A stretch of DNA of 64,000 bases from contig CAUAFT010000008.1 in assembly GCA_958428365.1 (NCBI GenBank), positions 75,696-139,695 of the forward strand, in the 5' to 3' direction. The DNA comes from an uncultured Lachnospiraceae bacterium (GTDB taxonomy: Bacteria > Bacillota > Clostridia > Lachnospirales > Lachnospiraceae). The notes beneath the pieces are model-generated. The model saw nothing but the letters and a program-made list of their open reading frames with translations. It did not search any database and was not told the DNA's origin. Position numbers and translations under genes: made by a program. Below are positions 7,647 through 16,142 of this stretch, in pieces. Within the stretch, counting starts at the first letter, position 1. The number at the start of each line of letters is the position of its first letter.

Positions 7647-8591
7647 TTATTCTCCTGTCCTTCGGATATTCGTACCCAGGAATCGGTTAAATCCCTGCCA
7701 TTCCGTATTTCCCTGCGGCACTGCTGCCAGCGCCTCCTTCATCGTCTGCATCTTCGCATCCGCATTATCGGCAAAACTAAGGGCGATCGCCTCCATCAAC
7801 GCCGGTTTTTTCGGCGATCCGAACTCCAGCTCTCCGTGATGGGACAAAATACAGTGTTTCAGCTCGTTTCCAAGCCGCACCGGAAATCCCGGAATCTGGC
7901 GGATATGCTCTCCCACCATCTCCGCCCCGATCATAATATGACCTAAGAGCTGTCCCTCGTCCGTATAGTCATTTGCCGGAAATGTAGAGAGTTCTTCTAA
8001 TTTTCCAATATCATGGAACATCCCGGCACAGATCAGCAGATCACGATTCAAAAACGGATAATTCCCCGCATAAAAATCACAGATCTTCGTAACGCTCAGG
8101 GTATGCTCCAGCAAGCCTCCCACAAATCCATGGTGTACGCTCTTAGCCGCAGAGTGGAATTGAAAACGCTTCGCAAAATCCGCATCCCCAAAAAAGCTCT
8201 CCGCTAACTTCCGCAGATAAGGATCTTCCAGGTTTCTCACATATCCCATCAATTCTTCATACATCTGCGGGATATCCTTCTCGCTGACCGGAAGATAATC
8301 CTGCGGCTCATATTCCCCTTCCTGGGCAACCCGCGCCCGCTTGATATTCAACTGCAGCGATCCCTGAAAAGAAGTGACGTCTCCAGTCACCTGAACGTAA
8401 TCCAGAGCGTCGAACTCGTCGATCCCGTTGGAACCCACATCCCAGATCTTTGCATCCAGGGTTCCCGTCTTATCCTGCAGAATAATATTTTCATAAGGCT
8501 TACCCGCCTTCGTCAAAGCTGTCTGTTTAAATTTACAGAGATAAATCTCATTAATTCTTTCTCCCTCTCGGAGTGTGTCTATAAATCTCAT
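7647..8591 (-). CDS. yhaM: 3'-5' exoribonuclease, YhaM family (OB-fold plus HD domain)
   Basis: The 314-residue protein has an N-terminal OB-fold nucleic-acid-binding domain (about 10-95, with LQDKTGTLDAKIWD and VQVTGDVTSFQGSLQL). A metal-dependent HD phosphohydrolase domain follows (about 150-290, with HHGFVGGLLEHTLSV, the HD pair in GMFHDIGKLEEL, and ILSHHGELEFGSPKKP). Length and domain order match Bacillus YhaM, which degrades RNA and possibly DNA. It has its own promoter and a strong terminator, so it appears monocistronic. Confidence 0.92.
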   Translation of the reverse strand: MRFIDTLREGERINEIYLCKFKQTALTKAGKPYENIILQDKTGTLDAKIWDVGSNGIDEFDALDYVQVTGDVTSFQGSLQLNIKRARVAQEGEYEPQDYLPVSEKDIPQMYEELMGYVRNLEDPYLRKLAESFFGDADFAKRFQFHSAAKSVHHGFVGGLLEHTLSVTKICDFYAGNYPFLNRDLLICAGMFHDIGKLEELSTFPANDYTDEGQLLGHIMIGAEMVGEHIRQIPGFPVRLGNELKHCILSHHGELEFGSPKKPALMEAIALSFADNADAKMQTMKEALAAVPQGNTEWQGFNRFLGTNIRRTGE

Positions 8592-8645
8592 AAATACAAC
8601 CGCACTAAGCGTCCTTTCTAAGTAAAATATCGCTGTTTCTTCTCT

Positions 8646-8719
8646 ATTATACGTTCTTGACGCATCCGATGCAAGATTTTTCTAATCTCCTTTTCATTCC
8701 GGGAGATTTGGGATATAAT
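8646..8719. promoter_or_regulatory. Divergent promoters for yhaM (-) and mutS2 (+)
   Basis: Minus strand: TTGCAT (8669-8674), 17 bp, TATAAT (8646-8651) for yhaM. Plus strand: a weak -35 TTTTCA (8691-8696), 17 bp, TATAAT (8714-8719) for mutS2. The two core promoters lie back to back with about 17 bp between their -35 boxes. Confidence 0.65.
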
Positions 8720-8803
8720 GAAAGCGAAACTCGCAAATACAAATAATAATGAAAAAACCACACATTTTCATTTGCGGGCGAATCTAATGGACGGAGAATT
8801 ACC

Positions 8804-11185
8804 ATGAACAAAAAAGCATTACGAACCTTAGAGTATCATAAGATCATAGATTTACTGGTGCGCCACGCCAACTGCGAGGCTGCCAAGAAGCGCTGTCAGG
8901 AACTGGAGCCCATGACGGATCTGGAAGCGATCCGATCTGCCCAGGAACAGACAAAGGACGCCCTGACCCGTGTCCTTAAAAAAGGAAGCATTTCTTTTCT
9001 CGGCATTCACGATGTCACCGCCTCCATGAAACGACTGGAGATCGGCGCCTCTCTGGGAATCGAGGAACTGCTCCACCTCGCCTCCCTTCTGGAGGTGGCA
9101 AAACGCGCCAAAGCTTTCTCCCGAAGCGACCGGGAGGACGAGGTTTCAGATTCCTTAGATCCCCTTTTTCACGGCATCGAGCCCCTAACGCCGCTTTTAG
9201 AGGAAATACGAAGATGCATCATCTCCTCCGACGAGATCGCAGATGATGCCAGCAGTAATCTAAGATCCATCCGACGGAGCATGAAGGGCATGCAGGATAA
9301 GATCCACTCCCAGATGAACAACCTGCTTAATTCCGCTTCTGCCAGCGGCTATTTACAGGACAACGTCATCACCATGCGCAACGGACGTTACTGCCTCCCG
9401 GTAAAGTCAGAACACAAGAACCAGGTATCGGGAATGGTCCACGACCAGTCCTCCACCGGTTCCACCCTCTTTATCGAACCCCTTGCCATCGTGAATCTGA
9501 ACAACGAATTAAAGGAACTCTCCTTAAAAGAACAGGAAGAGATCGAAAAGATCCTTGCCGATCTAAGCAACCTGGTTTCTGAATATATCCCCTATATTTT
9601 AGAGGATTACCGCATTCTGGTGGAACTGGATTTCATCTTTGCCAAAGCTCTTTTGGCAAAAGATTACAATGGAATCGCCCCGGTCTTCAACACAGAAGGA
9701 AAGATCCTCATTAAAAAGGGACGTCATCCTCTGTTGGATCCCCAACGTGTGGTTCCCATCGACGTGCACCTGGGAACGGATTTCGACTTACTGATCGTCA
9801 CGGGACCCAATACCGGAGGTAAGACCGTATCCTTAAAGACTGTGGGACTTTTCACCCTGATGGGACAGGCGGGGCTGCATATCCCGGCAAATGACGGCAG
9901 TCAGCTTGCTGTTTTTTCCGATGTCTTTGCGGATATCGGCGATGAGCAGAGTATTGAACAGAACCTGAGTACCTTTTCCTCCCACATGACCAACATCGTC
10001 TCGATCTTAGAGCATGTGACAAAGGACTCTCTGGTACTCTTTGACGAGCTGTGCGCCGGCACCGATCCCACCGAAGGAGCCGCTCTTGCCATCTCCATTC
10101 TCTCAACCCTCCACAGCCGGGGCATCCGCACCATGGCGACCACCCACTACAGCGAGATCAAGGTCTTTGCCATCTCCACCGAGGGCGTGGAAAATGCCTG
10201 CTGTGAATTTGACATGGAGACCCTGAGTCCGACTTACCGCCTTTTGATCGGCATTCCGGGAAAAAGCAACGCCTTCGCCATTTCGGGAAAATTGGGACTG
10301 GACGCCTCCATCATTGAAGATGCCAGATCCCGTATCACGGAAAACGAAGAGAACTTTGAAGATCTGATCGCCCGCCTTGAGGACAGCCGCGTCACCATCG
10401 AAAAGGAGCAGTTGGAGATCAGCTCCTACAAGACAGAGATCGAGACCCTGAAAAAACGCCTGGAAGAAAAACAGGAACGCCTGGATAACAGCCGGGAAAA
10501 GATTTTACGGCAGGCAAACGAGGAGGCTCATAAGATCTTAAGCGAAGCAAAGGAAGTCGCCGACGCCTCCATCCGCAACTTCCAGAAATACGGCAAGGTC
10601 AACGCCGACAGCAGGACCATGGAACAGGAGCGCACTAAGCTCCGCAAGAAGATGAACGAGGTGGAAAAAAATATGGCGTTCAAGCCAAAAAGCTCCGCCG
10701 CCAACACCAAGGCTCCAAAGAAGCTGCGTATCGGCGATTCCGTCAAGGTCTTAAGCATGAATCTGAAAGGAACCGTACACACCCTGCCGGATGCAAAGGG
10801 AAATCTCTTTGTCCAAATGGGGATCCTGCGTTCCCAGGTCAACATCAACGATCTGGTTCTGCTTCCTGACGAGTCGGATGTAAACTCAAAGAAATTCCAG
10901 AAAACCGGAGCCGGCAAGATCAGGATGAGCAAAAGCGCCAATGTTTCCACAGAGATCAAGCTGCTGGGTATGACCGTAGACGAAGCCTTAAGCGAGCTTG
11001 ACAAATATCTGGACGACGCTTACCTCGCCCACCTCTCCTCCGTGCGGATCGTCCACGGAAAAGGAACCGGGGCTTTGCGCAACGCCGTCCACGGGTATCT
11101 GAAAAAATCAAAGTATGTAAAGAACTATCATTTAGCAGAATTTGGCGAGGGTGACGCCGGTGTTACCATAGCCGAATTTAAATAG
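8804..11185 (+). CDS. mutS2: Endonuclease MutS2 (recombination/ribosome-rescue ATPase)
   Basis: The 793-residue protein has the MutS core without the mismatch-recognition domain. An N-terminal helical lever region is followed by Walker A GPNTGGKTVSLKTVG (about 330) and Walker B/signature LVLFDELCAGTDPTEG. A coiled coil rich in Glu/Lys spans about 510-620, followed by a KOW-like strand segment. The C-terminal Smr nuclease domain (about 720-793) contains VRIVHGKGTGALR. MutS2 suppresses recombination and, in Bacillus, acts on collided ribosomes. The ATG follows a GGAG site. The response-regulator gene begins only 16 bp downstream, so they probably share a transcript. Confidence 0.95.
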   Translation: MNKKALRTLEYHKIIDLLVRHANCEAAKKRCQELEPMTDLEAIRSAQEQTKDALTRVLKKGSISFLGIHDVTASMKRLEIGASLGIEELLHLASLLEVAKRAKAFSRSDREDEVSDSLDPLFHGIEPLTPLLEEIRRCIISSDEIADDASSNLRSIRRSMKGMQDKIHSQMNNLLNSASASGYLQDNVITMRNGRYCLPVKSEHKNQVSGMVHDQSSTGSTLFIEPLAIVNLNNELKELSLKEQEEIEKILADLSNLVSEYIPYILEDYRILVELDFIFAKALLAKDYNGIAPVFNTEGKILIKKGRHPLLDPQRVVPIDVHLGTDFDLLIVTGPNTGGKTVSLKTVGLFTLMGQAGLHIPANDGSQLAVFSDVFADIGDEQSIEQNLSTFSSHMTNIVSILEHVTKDSLVLFDELCAGTDPTEGAALAISILSTLHSRGIRTMATTHYSEIKVFAISTEGVENACCEFDMETLSPTYRLLIGIPGKSNAFAISGKLGLDASIIEDARSRITENEENFEDLIARLEDSRVTIEKEQLEISSYKTEIETLKKRLEEKQERLDNSREKILRQANEEAHKILSEAKEVADASIRNFQKYGKVNADSRTMEQERTKLRKKMNEVEKNMAFKPKSSAANTKAPKKLRIGDSVKVLSMNLKGTVHTLPDAKGNLFVQMGILRSQVNINDLVLLPDESDVNSKKFQKTGAGKIRMSKSANVSTEIKLLGMTVDEALSELDKYLDDAYLAHLSSVRIVHGKGTGALRNAVHGYLKKSKYVKNYHLAEFGEGDAGVTIAEFK

Positions 11186-11201
11186 AAAGAAGGATATTTT
11201 T

Positions 11202-11900
11202 ATGAATAAGCAAAAAATTCTCATCGTAGACGATGATGTGAATATCGCGGAGCTGATCTCCCTTTATCTCACGAAGGAGTGTTTTAACACCCGCATGGTT
11301 CACGACGGTGAAATGGCATTGGAGGTTTTTGACAGTTATCAGCCCAACCTGATCCTTCTGGATCTGATGCTGCCGGGCATTGACGGCTACCAGGTCTGCC
11401 GTGAGATCCGCGCAAAATCCAACACGCCGGTCATCATGCTCTCCGCCAAGGGAGAGGTGTTCGACAAAGTGCTGGGATTGGAGCTGGGAGCGGACGACTA
11501 TATCTTGAAACCTTTTGACACCAAGGAACTGGTGGCGAGAGTCAAAGCTGTCCTAAGACGCTACCAGCCGGTAAATAACCCGGCTTCCTCCAACCCTGAT
11601 ATCAAATGCGTCACCTACGACGATCTGGTCATCAATCTGTCCAACTACTCAGTTCTCTACTATGAAAAACCGATTGATATGCCCCCGAAAGAGCTGGAAC
11701 TTCTCTATTTTCTGGCTTCCTCACCAAATCAGGTTTTTACAAGAGAACAGCTCTTAGACAATATCTGGGGTTATGAATACATTGGAGACACCCGTACCGT
11801 GGACGTGCATGTAAAACGGTTACGGGAAAAGATCAAAGATCATGATTCCTGGCGTATCGCCACTGTCTGGGGCATCGGTTACAAATTCGAGGTTAAATAA
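11202..11900 (+). CDS. OmpR/PhoB-family response regulator
   Basis: The 232-residue two-component regulator has a receiver domain (1-115) with the acidic pair in LIVDDDVN, the phospho-acceptor Asp in LILLDLMLPGIDGY (about 54) and the lysine in ILKPFD. A C-terminal winged-helix DNA-binding domain (about 130-230) contains PPKELELLYFLA and the recognition region DTRTVDVHVKRLREKI. Its stop overlaps the kinase start by one base (TAATG), the usual translational coupling of a cognate pair. The signal is unknown. Confidence 0.93.
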   Translation: MNKQKILIVDDDVNIAELISLYLTKECFNTRMVHDGEMALEVFDSYQPNLILLDLMLPGIDGYQVCREIRAKSNTPVIMLSAKGEVFDKVLGLELGADDYILKPFDTKELVARVKAVLRRYQPVNNPASSNPDIKCVTYDDLVINLSNYSVLYYEKPIDMPPKELELLYFLASSPNQVFTREQLLDNIWGYEYIGDTRTVDVHVKRLREKIKDHDSWRIATVWGIGYKFEVK

Positions 11901-13315
11901 TGAAACGTACGCTTTATACGAAAATGTTTGTGAGCTTCCTTCTGTTTGGAATCTGCGGCTTTTTGATCGTGGCGATTTTCACTTCCAGGCTCTCTTTTGA
12001 AAAGTTAAAGGATGACGAGGTCAAAAACCTCTATGAAGCCGCCTCTTCCATCTCCTCGAATCTCATCTATGACGACAAAGAGGGGGTGACCGCCGATGAA
12101 GCTCTGGGACAATCCCTCTCCTATTTAAGCCATTATATGGACGCCCGCATCTGGATCGTGGACACGGAGGGAAGAGTTCAATCTACCTTTACACCTGACG
12201 GCTCCTCTTTTTCCAGAGATCGGATCGAAGGCTTTCATCCTGAAGATTTTGGCTCTTCCCATTTTATCATTGGAGATTTTTACGGATATTTCAACAGCGA
12301 GTATCTGAGTGTCCTGGCTCCTGTCAGCCGCAATGATGAGACCTGCGGTTACGTCTTAATTCACAGACCCCTGGATACTTTCAACCATTTTCACAACGAA
12401 CTTTTGAATATTTCCTATCTCTCCTGGGGGATTCTACTTTTATTTGCAGCATTGCTCTTTGTCATCTTTGTGGTACGGGTCTACCGCCCGATCCGCAGTC
12501 TTTCCATCGGCGCGAAAGAATATGCCAAGGGCAATTATGGGAATCCCATCCCTGTGAAAAACACGGACGATGAGCTGGGATACATTGCTGCTTCCCTGAA
12601 CTACATGGCGGACAAGCTGAACACCATTGAGGAAAAACAGCGGAATTTTATATCCAATGTCTCCCATGACTTCCGCTCCCCTCTAACCTCCATCCGGGGA
12701 TATATCGACGCTATCTTAGACGGCACCATCCCGCCGGAGCTCCAGGAAAAATATCTGAAGATTATTTTATTTGAGACAGAGCGGCTCACCAAGCTCACGG
12801 AGAGCCTTTTGGAGTTGAACAAATATGAGGGCAGAACCTTTGCCCTGGAAAAAACAGACTTCGATATCAACGGGATCATTCAGAAGACATCGGATACCTT
12901 TGAGGGCACCTGTGAGGAAAAGCATCTTCAGATCGAATTGAATTTTGCCTCTGATGTCCTTCGGGTTCATGCCGATATGGGAAAGATCCAGCAGGTGCTT
13001 TATAACCTGATCGACAATGCCATCAAGTTTTCCCATATGGATTCCAAGATCACCGTGGAGACCAATGCCAAAAACGGAAAGGCGTATATCTCCGTCAAGG
13101 ATTACGGCATCGGCATTCCAAGAGACAGCATCACAAAAATCTGGGAGCGGTTTTATAAAACAGACCTCTCCCGTGGCCGGGACAAGCGGGGCACCGGTCT
13201 GGGACTGTCTATCGTTAAGGAGATCATCCTGGCACATGAGGAAAATATCAATGTCATCAGCACGGAAGGCGTTGGAACGGAGTTCATCTTTACGCTGACC
13301 CTGGCTGATAAGTAG
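11900..13315 (+). CDS. Membrane sensor histidine kinase
   Basis: The 471-residue kinase has a TM helix near 10-29, an extracellular sensor of about 145 residues, a second TM near 172-193 (WGILLLFAALLFVIFVV) and a HAMP linker. The dimerisation/phosphoacceptor helix reads FISNVSHDFRSPLTSIRGY with the H-box His. The ATPase domain has N-box LYNLIDNAIKFS, G1 VKDYGIGIP, F-box RFYKTD and G2 RGTGLGLSIVKEI. It pairs with the overlapping upstream response regulator; a strong terminator follows. Confidence 0.93.
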   Translation: MKRTLYTKMFVSFLLFGICGFLIVAIFTSRLSFEKLKDDEVKNLYEAASSISSNLIYDDKEGVTADEALGQSLSYLSHYMDARIWIVDTEGRVQSTFTPDGSSFSRDRIEGFHPEDFGSSHFIIGDFYGYFNSEYLSVLAPVSRNDETCGYVLIHRPLDTFNHFHNELLNISYLSWGILLLFAALLFVIFVVRVYRPIRSLSIGAKEYAKGNYGNPIPVKNTDDELGYIAASLNYMADKLNTIEEKQRNFISNVSHDFRSPLTSIRGYIDAILDGTIPPELQEKYLKIILFETERLTKLTESLLELNKYEGRTFALEKTDFDINGIIQKTSDTFEGTCEEKHLQIELNFASDVLRVHADMGKIQQVLYNLIDNAIKFSHMDSKITVETNAKNGKAYISVKDYGIGIPRDSITKIWERFYKTDLSRGRDKRGTGLGLSIVKEIILAHEENINVISTEGVGTEFIFTLTLADK

Positions 13316-13379
13316 ACTAGATTTATATATTTCCCATACTTGAAAATTTATATATTTTTCTATATATGAAAATCCAAAT

Positions 13380-13436
13380 AAAATACCTGGAAAGCAGATA
13401 CCACGATAACTGAACTCCACTTTCCAGGTATTTTAT
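13380..13436. terminator. Bidirectional terminator after the mutS2-two-component operon
   Basis: A 14-bp perfect stem (13381-13394 with 13420-13433, AAATACCTGGAAAG type) has a 25-base loop, with A-rich left and T-rich right flanks. It can terminate the rightward kinase gene and the leftward gene at 13511. Confidence 0.8.
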
Positions 13437-13510
13437 TTATATCTAAATAATATTCTTTGATCGCCTTTTTGATTCTTACGGTAAGATCCCGATGTAAATA
13501 TCCGTTTCAC

Positions 13511-14068
13511 CTAAAAATCAACATAAATATTAGATGTCTCCGATATATCTAATCCACCCTTCGGCAATACTTCTTTATCAAATTCAATCTCATCCTCTAA
13601 GATCAATTGCAGATAAACATAATAAATTGTGAGATTTTTCCCATCAACCAATGCATACTCAAATTGTTCGTCTGCACCATAGATCGCCACATAAGCGGGG
13701 AACTTGAAATTATCCTTATCATATCTGATATGATAGTTCTCTCCTTCATAGGTATCACCGATCTCACTGATCCGCTTTACCTCCTTTTGAAACTGCTCCT
13801 GGGAATATGTACATTTCAGATAAATCTGTACTTTATCATTCTGTAATCCTTTTTCCCTCCCATAAAAATACTCTGCCTTCTCTTTATTTACAATTTTTTC
13901 AGGGAAGATTTTTAGCGGGCTGTGAATGCCAGACTTTTCCCATTCTCCATACTTATCAATGTCTTTTACGCTAAGACTATTCTTGATCATAACTCCAATC
14001 ATAAAGATTAGAACAGCAATCAAGACACCTCCAAAAATTTTAGAAGCTATATTCTTTTTTTGTTCCAT
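13511..14068 (-). CDS. Membrane-anchored protein of unknown function
   Basis: The 185-residue protein has a short basic N-terminus, one TM helix (about 11-30, IFGGVLIAVLIFMIGVMI) and an outward-facing soluble domain rich in Lys, Glu and Tyr. No cysteine pair, lipobox or catalytic motif is apparent, and I do not recognise the family. It is the last gene of a unit downstream of a LytTR-type promoter (14295-14370), so LytTR control is likely. Confidence 0.65.
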   Translation of the reverse strand: MEQKKNIASKIFGGVLIAVLIFMIGVMIKNSLSVKDIDKYGEWEKSGIHSPLKIFPEKIVNKEKAEYFYGREKGLQNDKVQIYLKCTYSQEQFQKEVKRISEIGDTYEGENYHIRYDKDNFKFPAYVAIYGADEQFEYALVDGKNLTIYYVYLQLILEDEIEFDKEVLPKGGLDISETSNIYVDF

Positions 14069-14071
14069 AAT

Positions 14072-14191
14072 CTATATTTCCTTTTCATCTACTATATATT
14101 TTGGCTCCAGAACAACAAGAGTTCCTGCAAAAGATTTATGGAAATCATCGATTTCCATTTTTATCAAATCTTTTACAGGATCCTCACTCAT
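14072..14191 (-). CDS. Small ORF (39 aa), possibly part of a broken gene
   Basis: It begins MSEDPVKDLIKMEIDDFHKS and ends VLEPKYIVDEKEI, 3 bp before the 185-residue membrane-protein gene. Composition is protein-like and acidic, but the ATG has no clear ribosome binding site. It is in the same frame as the 20-codon ORF at 14207-14269, separated by stop codons at 14207-14209 and 14201-14203. It could be the tail of a decayed gene or a genuine microprotein. Confidence 0.3.
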   Translation of the reverse strand: MSEDPVKDLIKMEIDDFHKSFAGTLVVLEPKYIVDEKEI

Positions 14192-14206
14192 GAAGTAGTT
14201 CTATTC

Positions 14207-14269
14207 TTATCTACTCATTGCCCACTTTAAAATGCGCTGCCATATACGATTGTGTAAATCATAAAACAT
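14207..14269 (-). CDS. Micro-ORF (20 aa) directly downstream of a LytTR promoter
   Basis: ATG 14267-14269 to TAA 14207-14209 encodes a basic amphipathic peptide (starts MFYDLHNRIWQRILK). It is the second ATG in the predicted transcript, with a weak GGGG upstream. LytTR regulators often control short peptides, but this one lacks a Cys and any processing motif. It may instead be the N-terminus of a gene split by stops. Confidence 0.2.
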   Translation of the reverse strand: MFYDLHNRIWQRILKWAMSR

Positions 14270-14294
14270 CGTACCCCATTTTGTTCTTTATTTA

Positions 14295-14370
14295 ATTATA
14301 GGATACACCATATCTTCTTTCAAGCAAAAAGGAATAAACGGTCGTTTTTAAGAATAAACGGTCGTTTTAT
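14295..14370 (-). promoter_or_regulatory. LytTR-type direct repeats and promoter
   Basis: The minus strand has two copies of AACGACCGTTTATTC-like sequence (14332-14348 and 14352-14368, period 20 bp). This is the two-turn spacing typical of LytTR/AgrA sites whose core is ACCGTTTAT. They lie directly upstream of -35 TTGAAA (14318-14323), a 17-bp spacer and -10 TATAAT (14295-14300). The LytTR regulator encoded just upstream is the obvious activator. Confidence 0.75.
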
Positions 14371-14391
14371 AATATTATAAAGAAAAATTTC

Positions 14392-15093
14392 TTACCTTGC
14401 TTTTCTCTTAATGTATTCTCTATATGCCGCCTTAAAGTTACTCTTCATCCTTCGGCTCACCGGGATCTTTTCCCCGTTCCTAAAAAGGACCTCATCATCA
14501 ATTTTTGTTACCTGATAAAGATTTGCCAGATAACTTCTATGGCATAGGAAAAATCCCTTTCCTCCTAATTCCTCCGCCCATGCTCCCACACTCTTGTTTG
14601 AAAACAGCGTTTTCCGATTCACCAATTTCACATTACTATATTTCCCATCCGCCTGAATATAGAGAATCTTCTCCATATCAACACAACACTCTTCCACTGC
14701 CCCGGTGATCTGCACCTGTCTCTCTTCCTCAATGTCCTGTACTGCCATTTCCAGTTTTATTTTAAATTTTTCATATGCTACCGGTTTATGCAGGAATCCA
14801 AAGACCTGTTTCCCGAATGCTTCCTCCATCATTTCGTAATGGCTGCTCGTGAAGATCAGCCTGGTTTTGGACTTCTCTGCCTGCAGCTTTTCCTTAAGCT
14901 CAATTCCATTGATCCCCTGCATCTCAATGTCCAAAAACAAAATCTCAACATCTCTTTCTTTTAGAAATTTCTCCCCCGATTCATACTCTGATAACTTTAC
15001 TTCCCGGTCTTTCGTCTCAAAAAATTTTCTGATATACTCTGCCAGTCGCTCCCTGTCCTGCAATGAGTTATCGCAAATTCCCACTTTTATCAT
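14392..15093 (-). CDS. LytTR-family response regulator (orphan)
   Basis: About 233 residues from ATG 15093, preceded by GGAG; an in-frame ATG at 15120 is less well placed. The receiver domain has IKVGICDN, the phospho-acceptor Asp in ILFLDIEMQGINGIEL and lysine in FLHKPV. The C-terminal LytTR DNA-binding domain (about 135-230) contains ILYIQADGKYSNVKL, FFLCHRSYLANLYQV and IPVSRRMKSNFKAAY. No AgrC-type kinase, AgrB or AgrD-like gene is nearby, so its partner is elsewhere. Its probable target site lies immediately downstream of its own stop. Confidence 0.92.
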   Translation of the reverse strand: MIKVGICDNSLQDRERLAEYIRKFFETKDREVKLSEYESGEKFLKERDVEILFLDIEMQGINGIELKEKLQAEKSKTRLIFTSSHYEMMEEAFGKQVFGFLHKPVAYEKFKIKLEMAVQDIEEERQVQITGAVEECCVDMEKILYIQADGKYSNVKLVNRKTLFSNKSVGAWAEELGGKGFFLCHRSYLANLYQVTKIDDEVLFRNGEKIPVSRRMKSNFKAAYREYIKRKAR

Positions 15094-15292
15094 TTGTTTT
15101 TCTCCGTAAAAAAAGAACATCCTGCAATAAAAGACCCTTACATTTTCATGTAACGCACTCCTTTTACTGCAAAATATTCCTGCCTAGTACATTTTGCTTT
15201 CTCTTCATATATGTAATTGTCTTTATATACAACTATGCTAGTATTCATCTCATAACCCTTTTATCTTATCGTTTACTCCCATATTCCTTTTT

Positions 15293-15321
15293 ATTATATA
15301 AAATTCTATCTTAACTGTCTA
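15293..15321 (-). promoter_or_regulatory. Promoter of the LytTR regulator
   Basis: Minus strand TAGACA (15316-15321), 17 bp, TATAAT (15293-15298). It leaves a leader of nearly 200 nt before ATG 15093, in which I see no further gene. Confidence 0.6.
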
Positions 15322-15343
15322 TAGAATACCGCATAATTTTAAG

Positions 15344-15391
15344 TAAAAAAACCGCCGTAACCAGTACATTTCAAATACTGATTACAGCGGT
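15344..15391 (-). terminator. Terminator of the ribosomal super-operon
   Basis: A 16-base stem (15351-15366 with 15376-15391; ACCGCTGTAATCAGTA pairing with few mismatches) is followed on the minus strand by a run of seven T, just after the rplQ stop. Confidence 0.85.
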
Positions 15392-15412
15392 CTTTCTATA
15401 ATTTCCGATCTC

Positions 15413-15949
15413 TTATACTAATTCAAGTACAACTTCCAAAGCGCCGTCACCCTTACGCTGTCCGATCTTGATGATTCTTGTGTAACCACCGTTGCGGTCT
15501 GCGTATTTTGGAGCGATCTCTGTGAATAACTTATCACATAAATCCACGTTCTTGGTGTTTTTCTTTCTCTTAGCGCCCTCTGCCGGAACCTCTTTTACAG
15601 GATAGAGAACTTTTAACATCTGTCTTCTTGCATGTAAGCGGGAAGGCAGATCTTTTTTGATGGTCTTCTGTACTTCGTCGTATACAGTTACTTTCTTGCC
15701 ATCTACTACTTCTTTTACTCTCTTTCCATCAGCGTCCTTGCGAGGTACCTTTGCTGTTACGGTCACTTCCTCAAAGTTGTCTTTTTCTTTGACAGCTAAG
15801 GCGATCAAGCCTTCAGCCACTTTACGAACTTCTTTCGCTTTTGCTTCTGTAGTAACGATCTTACCATTGTATAACAATGCTGTTACCTGGTTTCTGATCA
15901 GGGCTTTTCTCTGATCAGAGGTTCTGCCTAATTTACGATATTTTGCCAT
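15413..15949 (-). CDS. rplQ: 50S ribosomal protein L17 (with internal insertion)
   Basis: It begins MAKYRKLGRTSDQRKALIRN at ATG 15949, preceded by GGAGG; the longer frame to 15964 is not needed. At 178 residues it is longer than the roughly 115-130 of E. coli or Bacillus L17. A charged insert of about 55 residues (about 55-125, rich in Lys/Val/Asp) splits the conserved N-terminal helix region from the C-terminal GGYTRIIKIGQRKGDGA block. This is the last gene of the alpha operon. Confidence 0.95.
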   Translation of the reverse strand: MAKYRKLGRTSDQRKALIRNQVTALLYNGKIVTTEAKAKEVRKVAEGLIALAVKEKDNFEEVTVTAKVPRKDADGKRVKEVVDGKKVTVYDEVQKTIKKDLPSRLHARRQMLKVLYPVKEVPAEGAKRKKNTKNVDLCDKLFTEIAPKYADRNGGYTRIIKIGQRKGDGALEVVLELV

Positions 15950-15964
15950 TTTTATGTCCTCCAT

Positions 15965-16142
15965 TTGTGGAACATCCGGCCACGCACTTTGGTCTTACTT
16001 ACCGAATGTTAACGATATTGCCACTCATGAGCCAACCTCGCCGTGCCCTACTGGTCTTACCGGCTTGGCGTATCTGAGTAAGAATATGGTACCATGTGAA
16101 CGTTCGGCGTTCACATGGGAGTGTAAATCCTATGGATTCACC
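15965..16142 (-). ncRNA. Structured intergenic RNA between rpoA and rplQ
   Basis: The minus strand has an 11-bp perfect hairpin (CCATGTGAACG/CGTTCACATGG, 16090-16116). A preceding hairpin with core ATCCATAGGAT (16128-16138) is flanked by GTG/TTTAC-type arms. GAGTAAG/CTTACTC arms (about 16142-16148 and 16076-16082) enclose both. The ATCCATAGGAT hairpin recurs in the rpsJ leader. A ribosomal-protein-type control element is inferred; no known Rfam class could be assigned by eye. Confidence 0.45.

Noticed and set aside
14207..14269. AgrD-type cyclic peptide precursor
   Set aside because: The 20-residue product lacks the central Cys/Ser and acidic tail, and no AgrB protease gene is present.
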